Positions 1 through 6,239 of a stretch of DNA of 9,717 nucleotides are shown in pieces. Numbering within the stretch: the first letter of the stretch is position 1; each line of letters begins with the position of its first letter. A program made the position numbers and the translations under genes. The notes under the pieces were generated by a model. It searched no databases. It was not told the origin of the DNA and worked only from the letters and a program-made list of their open reading frames with translations. The stretch spans positions 1 to 9,717 of the forward strand of contig JAHZNX010000100.1 in the NCBI GenBank assembly GCA_020028375.1, given 5' to 3'. The stretch is from Betaproteobacteria bacterium. Lineage in GTDB: Bacteria; Pseudomonadota; Gammaproteobacteria; Burkholderiales; SG8-41.

Positions 1-255
1 CGCGTGGTCGGCAACACGCGAGAGATCACGCTCGGACCGACCGAGTTCCGGATGCTGCATTTTTTCATGACGCATCCGGAACGCGTGCACAGCCGCGCGC
101 AGCTGCTCGACCGCGTGTGGGGGGATCACGTGTTCGTCGAGGAGCGCACGGTCGACGTGCACATCCGCCGGCTGCGCCAGGCGCTGGAGGCGAGCGGGCA
201 CGATCGTCTCATCGAGACGGTGCGCAGCAGCGGATACCGGATGCGGGGTGCCTAG
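1..255 (+). CDS. phoB: PhoB phosphate-regulon response regulator, C-terminal part (5' end outside window)
   Basis: The last 84 codons of an OmpR/PhoB-family response regulator; the receiver domain lies upstream of the window. The visible part is the winged-helix DNA-binding domain. It contains EFRMLHFFMTHPERV, then RAQLLDRVWG, the recognition-helix region RTVDVHIRRLRQAL, and the closing GYR of the wing, all very close to E. coli PhoB as I recall it. PhoB phosphorylated by PhoR binds Pho boxes and recruits sigma-70 RNA polymerase at phosphate-starvation genes. The kinase partner follows at 419, and a likely target box lies upstream of pstS. The protein ends GYRMRGA, one residue shorter after GYR than the E. 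coli protein. Its TAG stop overlaps the left end of the inverted-repeat element, so the natural C-terminus may have been slightly altered. The family call is firm. The name PhoB rather than another OmpR-type regulator rests on sequence similarity plus the neighbouring phoR. Confidence 0.95.
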   Translation, partial: RVVGNTREITLGPTEFRMLHFFMTHPERVHSRAQLLDRVWGDHVFVEERTVDVHIRRLRQALEASGHDRLIETVRSSGYRMRGA

Positions 256-358
256 TGCCGTTCCAACTTTTTCTCTTCACGATGGACGGCTTACATGCCA
301 GCGACAATCGGAGCTGGCAGAACCGACTCGATCAGCCACCATAAGTTGGAACGGCACT
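254..358. repeat. 105-bp element with perfect 16-bp inverted ends between phoB and phoR
   Basis: The left arm AGTGCCGTTCCAACTT (254-269) is the exact reverse complement of the right arm AAGTTGGAACGGCACT (343-358), with 73 bp between. An inner 6-bp inverted pair, TGCCAG (296-301) and CTGGCA (314-319), could form a nested hairpin, and ATGG (282-285) can pair with CCAT (339-342). No convincing gene lies inside. The size and perfect ends fit a small non-autonomous mobile element (MITE-like) or a dispersed palindromic repeat. No clear target-site duplication is visible: CCT lies on the left and GAA on the right. A TA falls at the left edge (253-254) but TG follows on the right. In RNA the arms could close a long stem between the phoB and phoR cistrons. 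Confidence 0.6.
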
Positions 359-380
359 GAAGCAGGAGGGCCGCACGCCG

Positions 381-389
381 TGAGATAAT
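381..389 (+). promoter_or_regulatory. possible extended -10 promoter for phoR
   Basis: TGA followed by GATAAT matches an extended -10 element (TGn plus five of six bases of TATAAT). It lies 29 bases before the chosen phoR start and just downstream of the inverted-repeat element. No -35 hexamer is seen at the usual distance, as expected for an extended -10 promoter. It would give phoR its own transcription despite the 163-bp gap from phoB. It is a weak prediction from short motifs. Confidence 0.25.
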
Positions 390-418
390 CCGCGCTGCCG
401 CCTGTGAGGTATCCGCAC

Positions 419-1744
419 ATGAATCACCCGCTGCTACGAACCGCCGCCGGCGTGGCCATGCTCGCGGCCGTGGCGCTGCTCGCAGGGCTTGGACTCGGTG
501 CTGCGACGGGATGGGCGGTGCTGGCGTTGGGCGCGCTTGCGCTGCTGGCCAATCACGTTGCCAGCCTTGCCGCACTCATCCGCTGGCTCAAGCAGCCCCG
601 GGCCACTTCCCTGCCTGAAGGGCGCGGCGCTTGGGACGAGGCGTTTTCGCTGCTCCACCGGTTCGAGCGCGCCGCCGCCCGGGAGGCGGACCGTCTCTCG
701 CATGCGCTGCTGCGCTGGCGCCAGGCCGGCGAGGCTTTGCCCGACGGCGTGGTCATACTTGACGCGCAGAACCGCGTCGAATGGTGCAATGAAGGCGCGG
801 GCCGGCATTTCGGCCTCGACCTCGGCACCGATGTCGGCCGGCCGGTAATCAACCTGGTGCGCCAGCCCGAGTTTGTCGCCTATGTCGAAGCCGAGGATTA
901 CGCGCATGCGATCCCGCTGCGCTCCGAGCACAGCGGCGGACTTTCCCTGTCAGTGCAGGTCATTCCTTACGGAGAGGCGCAGAAATTGCTGCTGTCGCGC
1001 GACATCACCCGGCTGGAGAAAGTTGAGACCACGCGCCGAGATTTCGTGGCCAATGTCTCGCACGAGCTGCGCACGCCACTCACCGTGCTCGCCGGATTTC
1101 TGGAAACGGTGCGGGAGCTCAAGCTCGATCCGCAGCGCACGCGCGACTACATGAACCTCATGGCCGAACAGGCCCGACGCATGCAACGCATCGTTGAGGA
1201 CCTGCTCGCGCTCTCCAACCTGGAGTCCTCACCCGAGCCCTCTCTGGAGGAGCGCGTAAACGTGCAGAGCTTGCTTGCCAGGGTCATGGCGGATGCCGAG
1301 GCACTGAGCGGCGGCAGGCACCACATCACTCTCGATGCAGCCGAGGGTTTCGACATCGCCGGCGCCGATGACGAGATTGCGAGTGCTTTCGGCAATCTCG
1401 CCAGCAACGCGGTGCGTTACACGCCCGAAGGCGGCACGGTGCGCCTGATCTGGCGCGCTTCGGATGGGGGCGCCGAATTCACCGTCGAGGATACGGGCGT
1501 TGGCATCGAGCCGCAGCACATTGCGCGGCTGACCGAGCGGTTCTACCGCGTGGACCGCGGGCGCTCGCGCGAAACCGGCGGCACCGGGCTCGGGCTGGCT
1601 ATCGTCAAGCACGCGTTGATGCGCCATCAGGCAACGCTCGACATTCAGAGCGAGCCCGGCAAGGGCAGCCGGTTCACCGCCCGCATTCCCGCGCGGCGCG
1701 TGCTGCCAGTCGCGGCCCGAACTCAGGACGCGGCCACGGCCTGA
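419..1744 (+). CDS. phoR: PhoR phosphate-regulon sensor histidine kinase
   Basis: A 441-residue inner-membrane kinase that phosphorylates PhoB when phosphate is scarce and helps dephosphorylate it when phosphate is plentiful. Two hydrophobic segments lie near residues 5-28 and 32-56 with almost no periplasmic loop, as in E. coli PhoR. A PAS-like domain follows (about 95-200, GVVILDAQNRVEWCNEGA). The dimerisation domain carries FVANVSHELRTPL with the phospho-acceptor His215. The ATPase domain has the N box NLASNAVRYTPEGG (326 on), DTGVGI (358 on), RFYRVD and GGTGLGL (387-393). All catalytic motifs are intact and the length is typical. The ATG at 419 was chosen because GAGG (406-409) sits nine bases upstream; an in-frame GTG at 404 lacks a ribosome site. 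The gap to phoB (163 bp) is larger than usual for this pair and is mostly filled by the inverted-repeat element. Confidence 0.95.
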   Translation: MNHPLLRTAAGVAMLAAVALLAGLGLGAATGWAVLALGALALLANHVASLAALIRWLKQPRATSLPEGRGAWDEAFSLLHRFERAAAREADRLSHALLRWRQAGEALPDGVVILDAQNRVEWCNEGAGRHFGLDLGTDVGRPVINLVRQPEFVAYVEAEDYAHAIPLRSEHSGGLSLSVQVIPYGEAQKLLLSRDITRLEKVETTRRDFVANVSHELRTPLTVLAGFLETVRELKLDPQRTRDYMNLMAEQARRMQRIVEDLLALSNLESSPEPSLEERVNVQSLLARVMADAEALSGGRHHITLDAAEGFDIAGADDEIASAFGNLASNAVRYTPEGGTVRLIWRASDGGAEFTVEDTGVGIEPQHIARLTERFYRVDRGRSRETGGTGLGLAIVKHALMRHQATLDIQSEPGKGSRFTARIPARRVLPVAARTQDAATA

Positions 1745-1762
1745 GTCCGCGCCGCGTTATTC

Positions 1763-1793
1763 GGCGCGTCGGCGTTCCCGCTCGGCGCCTTTT
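1763..1793 (+). terminator. possible rho-independent terminator after phoR
   Basis: GGCGC (1763-1767) pairs with GCGCC (1785-1789). An inner GGCG/CGCT stem closes on a short TTCC loop, and TTTT follows directly (1790-1793). It begins 18 bases after the phoR stop. The T tract is short and the stem has an internal loop, so termination may be partial, leaving some read-through into ppk. Confidence 0.35.
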
Positions 1794-1832
1794 CGTCCCT
1801 CACATCATCGTCGTTCGCAGATTCGCGCAGCC

Positions 1833-1861
1833 GGGCGCGCCGCCTGAAAACCGCGGCGCCC
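1833..1861. other. strong GC hairpin in the phoR-ppk gap
   Basis: GGGCGCGCCGC (1833-1843) pairs with GCGGCGCCC (1853-1861) through nine base pairs with a two-base bulge, around the loop CTGAAAACC. No T tract follows, so it is not a typical terminator. It lies in the ppk leader if transcription reads through from phoR, and could affect mRNA stability or ppk expression. No role is shown by the sequence. Confidence 0.35.
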
Positions 1862-2018
1862 TGTGGAAAAGCTTGGTCGAAACCCTCAAGCGGGATCGAT
1901 GCCTTCGCCGAAATCGAGCCATGGTCCGTCCGTACGGGAGTCCATCCGTCAACCAACCGAGGCGAGCAATCCGCTACGCGGCGTCGCGCACCCCGTGCAG
2001 CCGCGGCTTCGTCGGGCC

Positions 2019-4097
2019 ATGAACAAACCGCGCGATCTTCCGGAGCTGTACCTGAATCGCGAGCTGGGGCAGCTCGCGTTCAACCGGCGCGTCCTGGCGC
2101 AGGCGGAAAATCCCACGACCCCGCTGCTCGAGCGATTGCGGTTCCTCTGCATCGTCAGCAGCAACCTCGACGAGTTCTTCGAAATCCGCGTCTCGGCGCT
2201 GCAGGCGGAGATCGAGGCCGGCGCGCCGGCCATCGGACCGGAGCGCATGCCGGCCGATCACCTGTTCCGGCAGGTGGCGAAGGAGGCGCACGAGCTGGTC
2301 GCAGCGCAGTATCGCCTGCTCAACCAGGAGATCCTGCCGGGGCTCGCGCGCGAAGGCATCCGGTTCCTGCGCCGGTCGGAATTTACGCCCAATCAGGCCG
2401 AATGGATCAGGAACTATTTTTTCCGCGAGGTGATGCCGGTGCTGACTCCCATCGGGCTCGACCCCGCGCACCCCTTCCCCCGCGTGCTCAACAAGAGCCT
2501 CAATTTTGCGGTCGAGCTCGAAGGCAAGGACGCCTTCGGGCGCAATTCGGGAATCGCCATCGTGCAGGCCCCGCGCGTGCTGCCGCGCGTGATCAGGCTG
2601 CCGCGGGAGATCTCGGAGGCGGATTACGATTTCGTCTTCCTGTCATCGATCCTCCACGCGCACGTTGCGGAGCTGTTCGCGGGCATGAAGGTGGTGGAGT
2701 GCTACCAGTTCCGGGTAACCCGCAACAGCGACCTGTTCGTGGACGAGGAGGAGGTGAAGGACCTGCGCACCGCCCTGCGCGGTGAGCTGCCATCGCGCCA
2801 GTTTGGCGACGAGGTCAGGCTCGAGATCGCCCAGGACAGTTCGGCGAAGATCACCGAGTTCCTGCTGGTGCAGTTCGGCCTCGGCGAGGAGGATCTCTAC
2901 CGCGTGGACGGGCCCGTCAACCTCGCGCGCCTGGTGAGCGTGCCGGGCTGGGTGGACCGCCCCGATCTCAAGTTCCCGGTATTTCGCCCGGGGCTGCCCG
3001 AGCGTATCAAGCGCCGCAACCACATCTTCGAAACGATCCGCGAGCGCGACCTCCTGTTCCATCATCCCTACCAGTCGTTCCAGCCGGTGGTCGCCTTCCT
3101 CGAGCGGGCGGCAGCCGACCCGGCCGTGGTCGCGATCAAGATGACGGTGTACCGCACGGGCGTGGAATCGGAGCTGATGGAGATCCTGATCAACGCGGCG
3201 AAGAGCGGGAAGGAAGTCACCGTGGTGCTGGAGCTGCTCGCGCGCTTTGACGAGGAAGCCAACATCAACTGGGCGCAGCGGCTCGAGGAGGTCGGCGCGC
3301 ACGTGGTCCATGGGGTGGTGGGCCACAAGACTCACGCCAAGATGCTGATGGTGGTCCGGCGCGAGGAGGACGGGCTCAGGCGCTACGTGCACCTGTCCAC
3401 CGGCAACTATCACACGCGCACTGTCAGCCTCTACACCGACTTCGGCCTGCTCACCGCCAACGAGGAGATCTGCGCAGACGTCAACGACGTCTTCACCCAG
3501 CTCACCGGGCTGGGGCGCACCACCAAGCTGAAGCACCTGTGGCTTGCGCCGTTCAGCCTCCACAAGCAGGTGTTGCGCGCGATCCGGAACGAAACGCAGC
3601 ACGCAAAGGACGGGAAAAAGGGCCGCATCATCGCCAAGATGAACGCGCTGCTCGATCCCGAGACCATCGACGCGCTCTACGATGCTTCGCGGGCGGGGGT
3701 CCAGATCGACCTCATCGTGCGCGGGATGTGCGCACTGAAGGCCGGTATCCCGGGCGTTTCGGAGAACATTTGCGTTCGGTCCGTGGTCGGGCGCTTCCTC
3801 GAGCACTCCCGGGTGTTCTATTTCCACAATGATGGTGCCGAGGACGTCTACCTTTCCAGCGCGGACTGGATGGAGCGCAACTTCTTCCGCCGGGTCGAGG
3901 TATGCTTTCCCGTCCTCGATCCACAGCTGAAGAAGCGCGTCATCAGTGAGGGCCTGAAGCCCTATCTCGAGGATAACGGCCAGGCTTGGAAGATGGGCCA
4001 GGACGGGGAGTATCAGCTCGAGTCTCCTCAGCAAGGGTGCCGCGCGGCTGCGCAGGAGACCCTGCTCAAGATCCTGGCCCCGCACGCGTCGGCCTGA
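2019..4097 (+). CDS. ppk: polyphosphate kinase PPK1
   Basis: A 692-residue enzyme that reversibly transfers the gamma-phosphate of ATP onto inorganic polyP through a phosphohistidine intermediate (E. coli PPK1, 688 residues). The N-terminal domain has LNRELGQLAFNRRVL and SSNLDEFFEIRV. The catalytic C-terminal half has VAIKMTVYRTG, then HAKMLMVV with His439 and YVHLSTGNYH with His458. These match E. coli His435 (the phosphorylated residue) and His454, with the same spacing of 19. His596 in LEHSRVFYF matches the third conserved histidine. The enzyme looks complete and active. The reading frame is open back to a GTG at 1863 and an ATG at 1899, but homology begins at MNKPRDLPELYLNREL, so the ATG at 2019 is preferred although its ribosome site is weak. 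The CYTH-CHAD gene follows after 46 bp, suggesting co-transcription. No convincing Pho box was found upstream. Confidence 0.97.
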   Translation: MNKPRDLPELYLNRELGQLAFNRRVLAQAENPTTPLLERLRFLCIVSSNLDEFFEIRVSALQAEIEAGAPAIGPERMPADHLFRQVAKEAHELVAAQYRLLNQEILPGLAREGIRFLRRSEFTPNQAEWIRNYFFREVMPVLTPIGLDPAHPFPRVLNKSLNFAVELEGKDAFGRNSGIAIVQAPRVLPRVIRLPREISEADYDFVFLSSILHAHVAELFAGMKVVECYQFRVTRNSDLFVDEEEVKDLRTALRGELPSRQFGDEVRLEIAQDSSAKITEFLLVQFGLGEEDLYRVDGPVNLARLVSVPGWVDRPDLKFPVFRPGLPERIKRRNHIFETIRERDLLFHHPYQSFQPVVAFLERAAADPAVVAIKMTVYRTGVESELMEILINAAKSGKEVTVVLELLARFDEEANINWAQRLEEVGAHVVHGVVGHKTHAKMLMVVRREEDGLRRYVHLSTGNYHTRTVSLYTDFGLLTANEEICADVNDVFTQLTGLGRTTKLKHLWLAPFSLHKQVLRAIRNETQHAKDGKKGRIIAKMNALLDPETIDALYDASRAGVQIDLIVRGMCALKAGIPGVSENICVRSVVGRFLEHSRVFYFHNDGAEDVYLSSADWMERNFFRRVEVCFPVLDPQLKKRVISEGLKPYLEDNGQAWKMGQDGEYQLESPQQGCRAAAQETLLKILAPHASA

Positions 4098-4143
4098 CTC
4101 CCGCATTCCTTTCTTCTCCGCGACGCTCGTCCGCGGAGCTCCC

Positions 4144-5688
4144 ATGAAAGACTCGCGCGCCGCCCCGGAGATCGAGCTCAAGCTGCTGGTGCCGCCGGGC
4201 GCCGTGCGGCGGCTTGCCGCGCACCGCCTGCTGCGCGGGCGGACGCGACCCGCACGGCGGCGGCTCTACAGCATCTACTTCGACACGCCGGCGCTCGACT
4301 TGTGGCGGCAGGGCATCGCGCTGCGGGTGCGGCGCGAGGGGCGGCGCTGGATGCAGACCGTCAAGGGCGGCGGAGCCGCGCAGGGCGGGCTGCACCAGCG
4401 CGCGGAGGCCGAAGCCGAGGTTGCGGGGCCGGCTCCCGACACCTCCCGCATCCGCGACCGCGAGCTCGCCGAAGCGTTCGCCTCGCCCCAGCTGCGCGCG
4501 CAGTTGACGCCGGTGTTCACGACCGATATCACCCGCAGCAGCCGCGTGCTCGAGCTGGATGCCGAAGCGCGCGTCGAGGCGAGCGTGGACCAGGGCGTGA
4601 TCCGCAGCGGCAATCGCTCGGAGGCGGTGAGCGAGATCGAGCTCGAACTGACGAGCGGGGAACCGCATCAGCTCTACGACCTGGCGTTGAAACTCGCCGA
4701 CGACGTTCCCCTGTCGATCGGGGACCGCTCGAAGGCCGAGCGCGGCTTCGCCCTCGCGCGCGGCGAGCCGGAGTTGCCGGTCAAGGCGCGGCCGGCGGCG
4801 CTCGATCGCGACATGACGGTGATCCACGCCTTCAAGGCGGTCATGTGGGCGAACCTTGCGCATCTCCAGGCGAACGAGAGCGGCATGCTCGGAGCGCGCG
4901 ACCCGGAGTTCCTGCACCAGATGCGCGTCGCGCTGAGGCGGCTGCGCTCGGCGCTGGCGGTGTTCGCGCAGCTCTTCCCCGAGCCGGTCCTGTCGCCGGC
5001 ACGGACCGAACTGAAATGGCTGGCGAACGGTCTCGGCCCGGCTCGCGACTGGGACGTTTTCGTGACGGAGATGTTGCCTCCGATTGCGGCTGAATTCGGC
5101 GCGCATGCCGGGCTCAGGGAATTTGCGGAGCGCTGCGAGAAACTGCGCCGCAGAGCCAACGCCCGGGCACGGCGCGCGGTGCATTCGGCCCGCTACCGCC
5201 ACCTCGTGCTGTGGCTCGCGGCGTGGCTTGTCCAGGAAGGCTGGCTCGCACGCATCGAGCCGTCCGCGCAGACGGCGTTGCAGGCCCCGGTGACGGATTT
5301 CGCCGCCACGGTGCTGGAGAGCCGCTACGGCCAGGTGCGGAAGAAGGGCCGCAAGCTTGGCGGCCTGTCGGTGATCAAGCTGCACCGGCTGCGCATCGCG
5401 ATCAAGAAATTCCGCTACGCCGCCGATTTCTTCGCGGGACTCTACGAAGCCAAGGCGGCGCGCGCGGCGTTGAAACGGCTATCACGGCTGCAGGATATAT
5501 TGGGTGCGATGAATGACGCGGCGACGGTCGCGAAGCTGATCACGCACGGCTTCGCGCGCGTGCCCGGCCAGCGCGGCCTGGAAGCAAGAGGCATTCTGCT
5601 GGGCTGGAGCCGGGGCCGGGCGGCAACCCTCAAGCGCGAGCTGAAGAGCGCGTGGAGGGAATTCCGCGCCGCCGAGAAGTTTTGGTAG
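4144..5688 (+). CDS. CYTH-CHAD domain protein (probable inorganic triphosphatase, polyP-associated)
   Basis: A 514-residue two-domain protein. The CYTH domain (about 1-205) opens with the metal-binding signature EIELK (9-13), then YFDTPALDL (45 on), RVRREGRRW (61-69) with Lys74, and EIELEL (164-169). These charged strands build the triphosphate tunnel of enzymes such as E. coli YgiF, which hydrolyses tripolyphosphate. The CHAD domain (about 225-510) is helical and rich in conserved histidine, arginine and lysine. It includes LHQMRVALRRLRS (His258) and LHRLRIAIKKFRYAADFF (His414), then RLSRLQDILGAMND. CHAD domains are known to bind polyP and target proteins to polyP granules. GGAG (4135-4138) lies five bases before the ATG. 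The gene sits 46 bp after ppk and 38 bp before sixA, so it is probably in the ppk operon. The domain call is firm; tripolyphosphate hydrolysis and granule binding are inferred from the families. The gene is exceptionally GC-rich near its start. Confidence 0.93.
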   Translation: MKDSRAAPEIELKLLVPPGAVRRLAAHRLLRGRTRPARRRLYSIYFDTPALDLWRQGIALRVRREGRRWMQTVKGGGAAQGGLHQRAEAEAEVAGPAPDTSRIRDRELAEAFASPQLRAQLTPVFTTDITRSSRVLELDAEARVEASVDQGVIRSGNRSEAVSEIELELTSGEPHQLYDLALKLADDVPLSIGDRSKAERGFALARGEPELPVKARPAALDRDMTVIHAFKAVMWANLAHLQANESGMLGARDPEFLHQMRVALRRLRSALAVFAQLFPEPVLSPARTELKWLANGLGPARDWDVFVTEMLPPIAAEFGAHAGLREFAERCEKLRRRANARARRAVHSARYRHLVLWLAAWLVQEGWLARIEPSAQTALQAPVTDFAATVLESRYGQVRKKGRKLGGLSVIKLHRLRIAIKKFRYAADFFAGLYEAKAARAALKRLSRLQDILGAMNDAATVAKLITHGFARVPGQRGLEARGILLGWSRGRAATLKRELKSAWREFRAAEKFW

Positions 5689-5699
5689 TCGCCTCGTTA

Positions 5700-5720
5700 C
5701 CCATCACCCATCACTCGTCA
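5700..5720. repeat. short heptad tandem repeat before sixA
   Basis: Two exact CCCATCA heptads (5700-5713) are followed by a degenerate third, CTCGTCA (5714-5720). They fill about half of the 38-bp gap between the CYTH-CHAD gene and sixA, where a ribosome site would be expected. With only two exact copies, chance is possible. Confidence 0.3.
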
Positions 5721-5726
5721 CACCTT

Positions 5727-6179
5727 ATGGAATTGATCCTATGGCGCCATGCCGACGCCGAAGACGGCGCGCCGGGAGCGCCTGACGAAGCGCGCCGCCT
5801 CACCCCCAAGGGCAGGCGGCAGGCAAAGCGCGTTGCGGCGTGGTTGAAACAGCAGTTGCCGGCCGCAGCGCGGGTTCTGGCGAGCCCGGCCCAACGCGCG
5901 CAGGAGACCGCGCAGGCGCTCACGCGGCGCTTCAAGGTGAGCCGCCAGGTGGGAACGGCGGCGGATCCCGAGTCGATACTCAAGGCGGCGGGCTGGCCGG
6001 CCGGCGGGGGTACCGTCGTCATCGTCGGTCACCAGCCGACGCTGGGTCAGGCAGCAGCGCTCGCGCTCACCGGCCATCCCGCCGAGTGGAGCGTGAAGAA
6101 GGGTGCTATCTGGTGGCTCGAGAGCCGGGGCGAGAGCGACGTCGTCGTGCGCGCAGTGATCGCGCCGGAGATGGTCTGA
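5727..6179 (+). CDS. sixA: SixA-type phosphohistidine phosphatase
   Basis: A 150-residue cytoplasmic protein of the short histidine-phosphatase branch, near the length of E. coli SixA (161). It opens MELILWRHADAEDG with the RHxD catalytic motif (Arg7, nucleophile His8). LASPAQRAQETAQAL follows, carrying the conserved second arginine, and VIVGHQPTLG with His102 completes the site. SixA enzymes remove phosphate from phosphohistidine on proteins; in E. coli the reported substrates are the ArcB phosphotransfer domain and NPr of the nitrogen PTS. Here it closes a ppk/CYTH-CHAD operon. The ATG at 5727 starts exactly at the beta strand before RHAD. The frame is open back to a GTG at 5652, inside the preceding gene, but that extension is low-complexity and unconserved in character. 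No clear Shine-Dalgarno is seen, so translational coupling or leaderless-type initiation is possible. The true substrate is unknown. Confidence 0.9.
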   Translation: MELILWRHADAEDGAPGAPDEARRLTPKGRRQAKRVAAWLKQQLPAAARVLASPAQRAQETAQALTRRFKVSRQVGTAADPESILKAAGWPAGGGTVVIVGHQPTLGQAAALALTGHPAEWSVKKGAIWWLESRGESDVVVRAVIAPEMV

Positions 6180-6239
6180 GCTGCAGGGTCCGGAACTCTG
6201 GATGCTCAGGAACCGGCAATCAGCGCTCGGGACGCTGGC

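Noticed and set aside
404..418. GTG at 404 as the phoR start
   Set aside because: No ribosome site precedes it, while the ATG at 419 has GAGG nine bases upstream.
1861..1878. Pho box upstream of ppk (CTGTGGA AAAG CTTGGTC)
   Set aside because: Only about 10 of 18 consensus positions match and the second half-site is poor.
2643..4181. Minus-strand 512-codon open frame opposite ppk
   Set aside because: It lies antisense to PPK1, whose motifs are intact. Its translation is low-complexity and rich in His, Leu and Arg, as expected from the reverse strand of a GC-rich gene.
4066..5385. Minus-strand 439-codon open frame opposite the CYTH-CHAD gene
   Set aside because: Antisense shadow with Arg/His/Gln-rich composition and no family motif.
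5652..5726. Upstream GTG start for sixA overlapping the CYTH-CHAD gene
   Set aside because: The SixA fold begins at MELILWRHAD; the extra 25 residues are translated from the end of the previous gene and the heptad repeat.
6221..6237. Hairpin CAGCG/CGCTG in the sixA-ppx gap as a bidirectional terminator
   Set aside because: Only five base pairs and no T tract on either strand.
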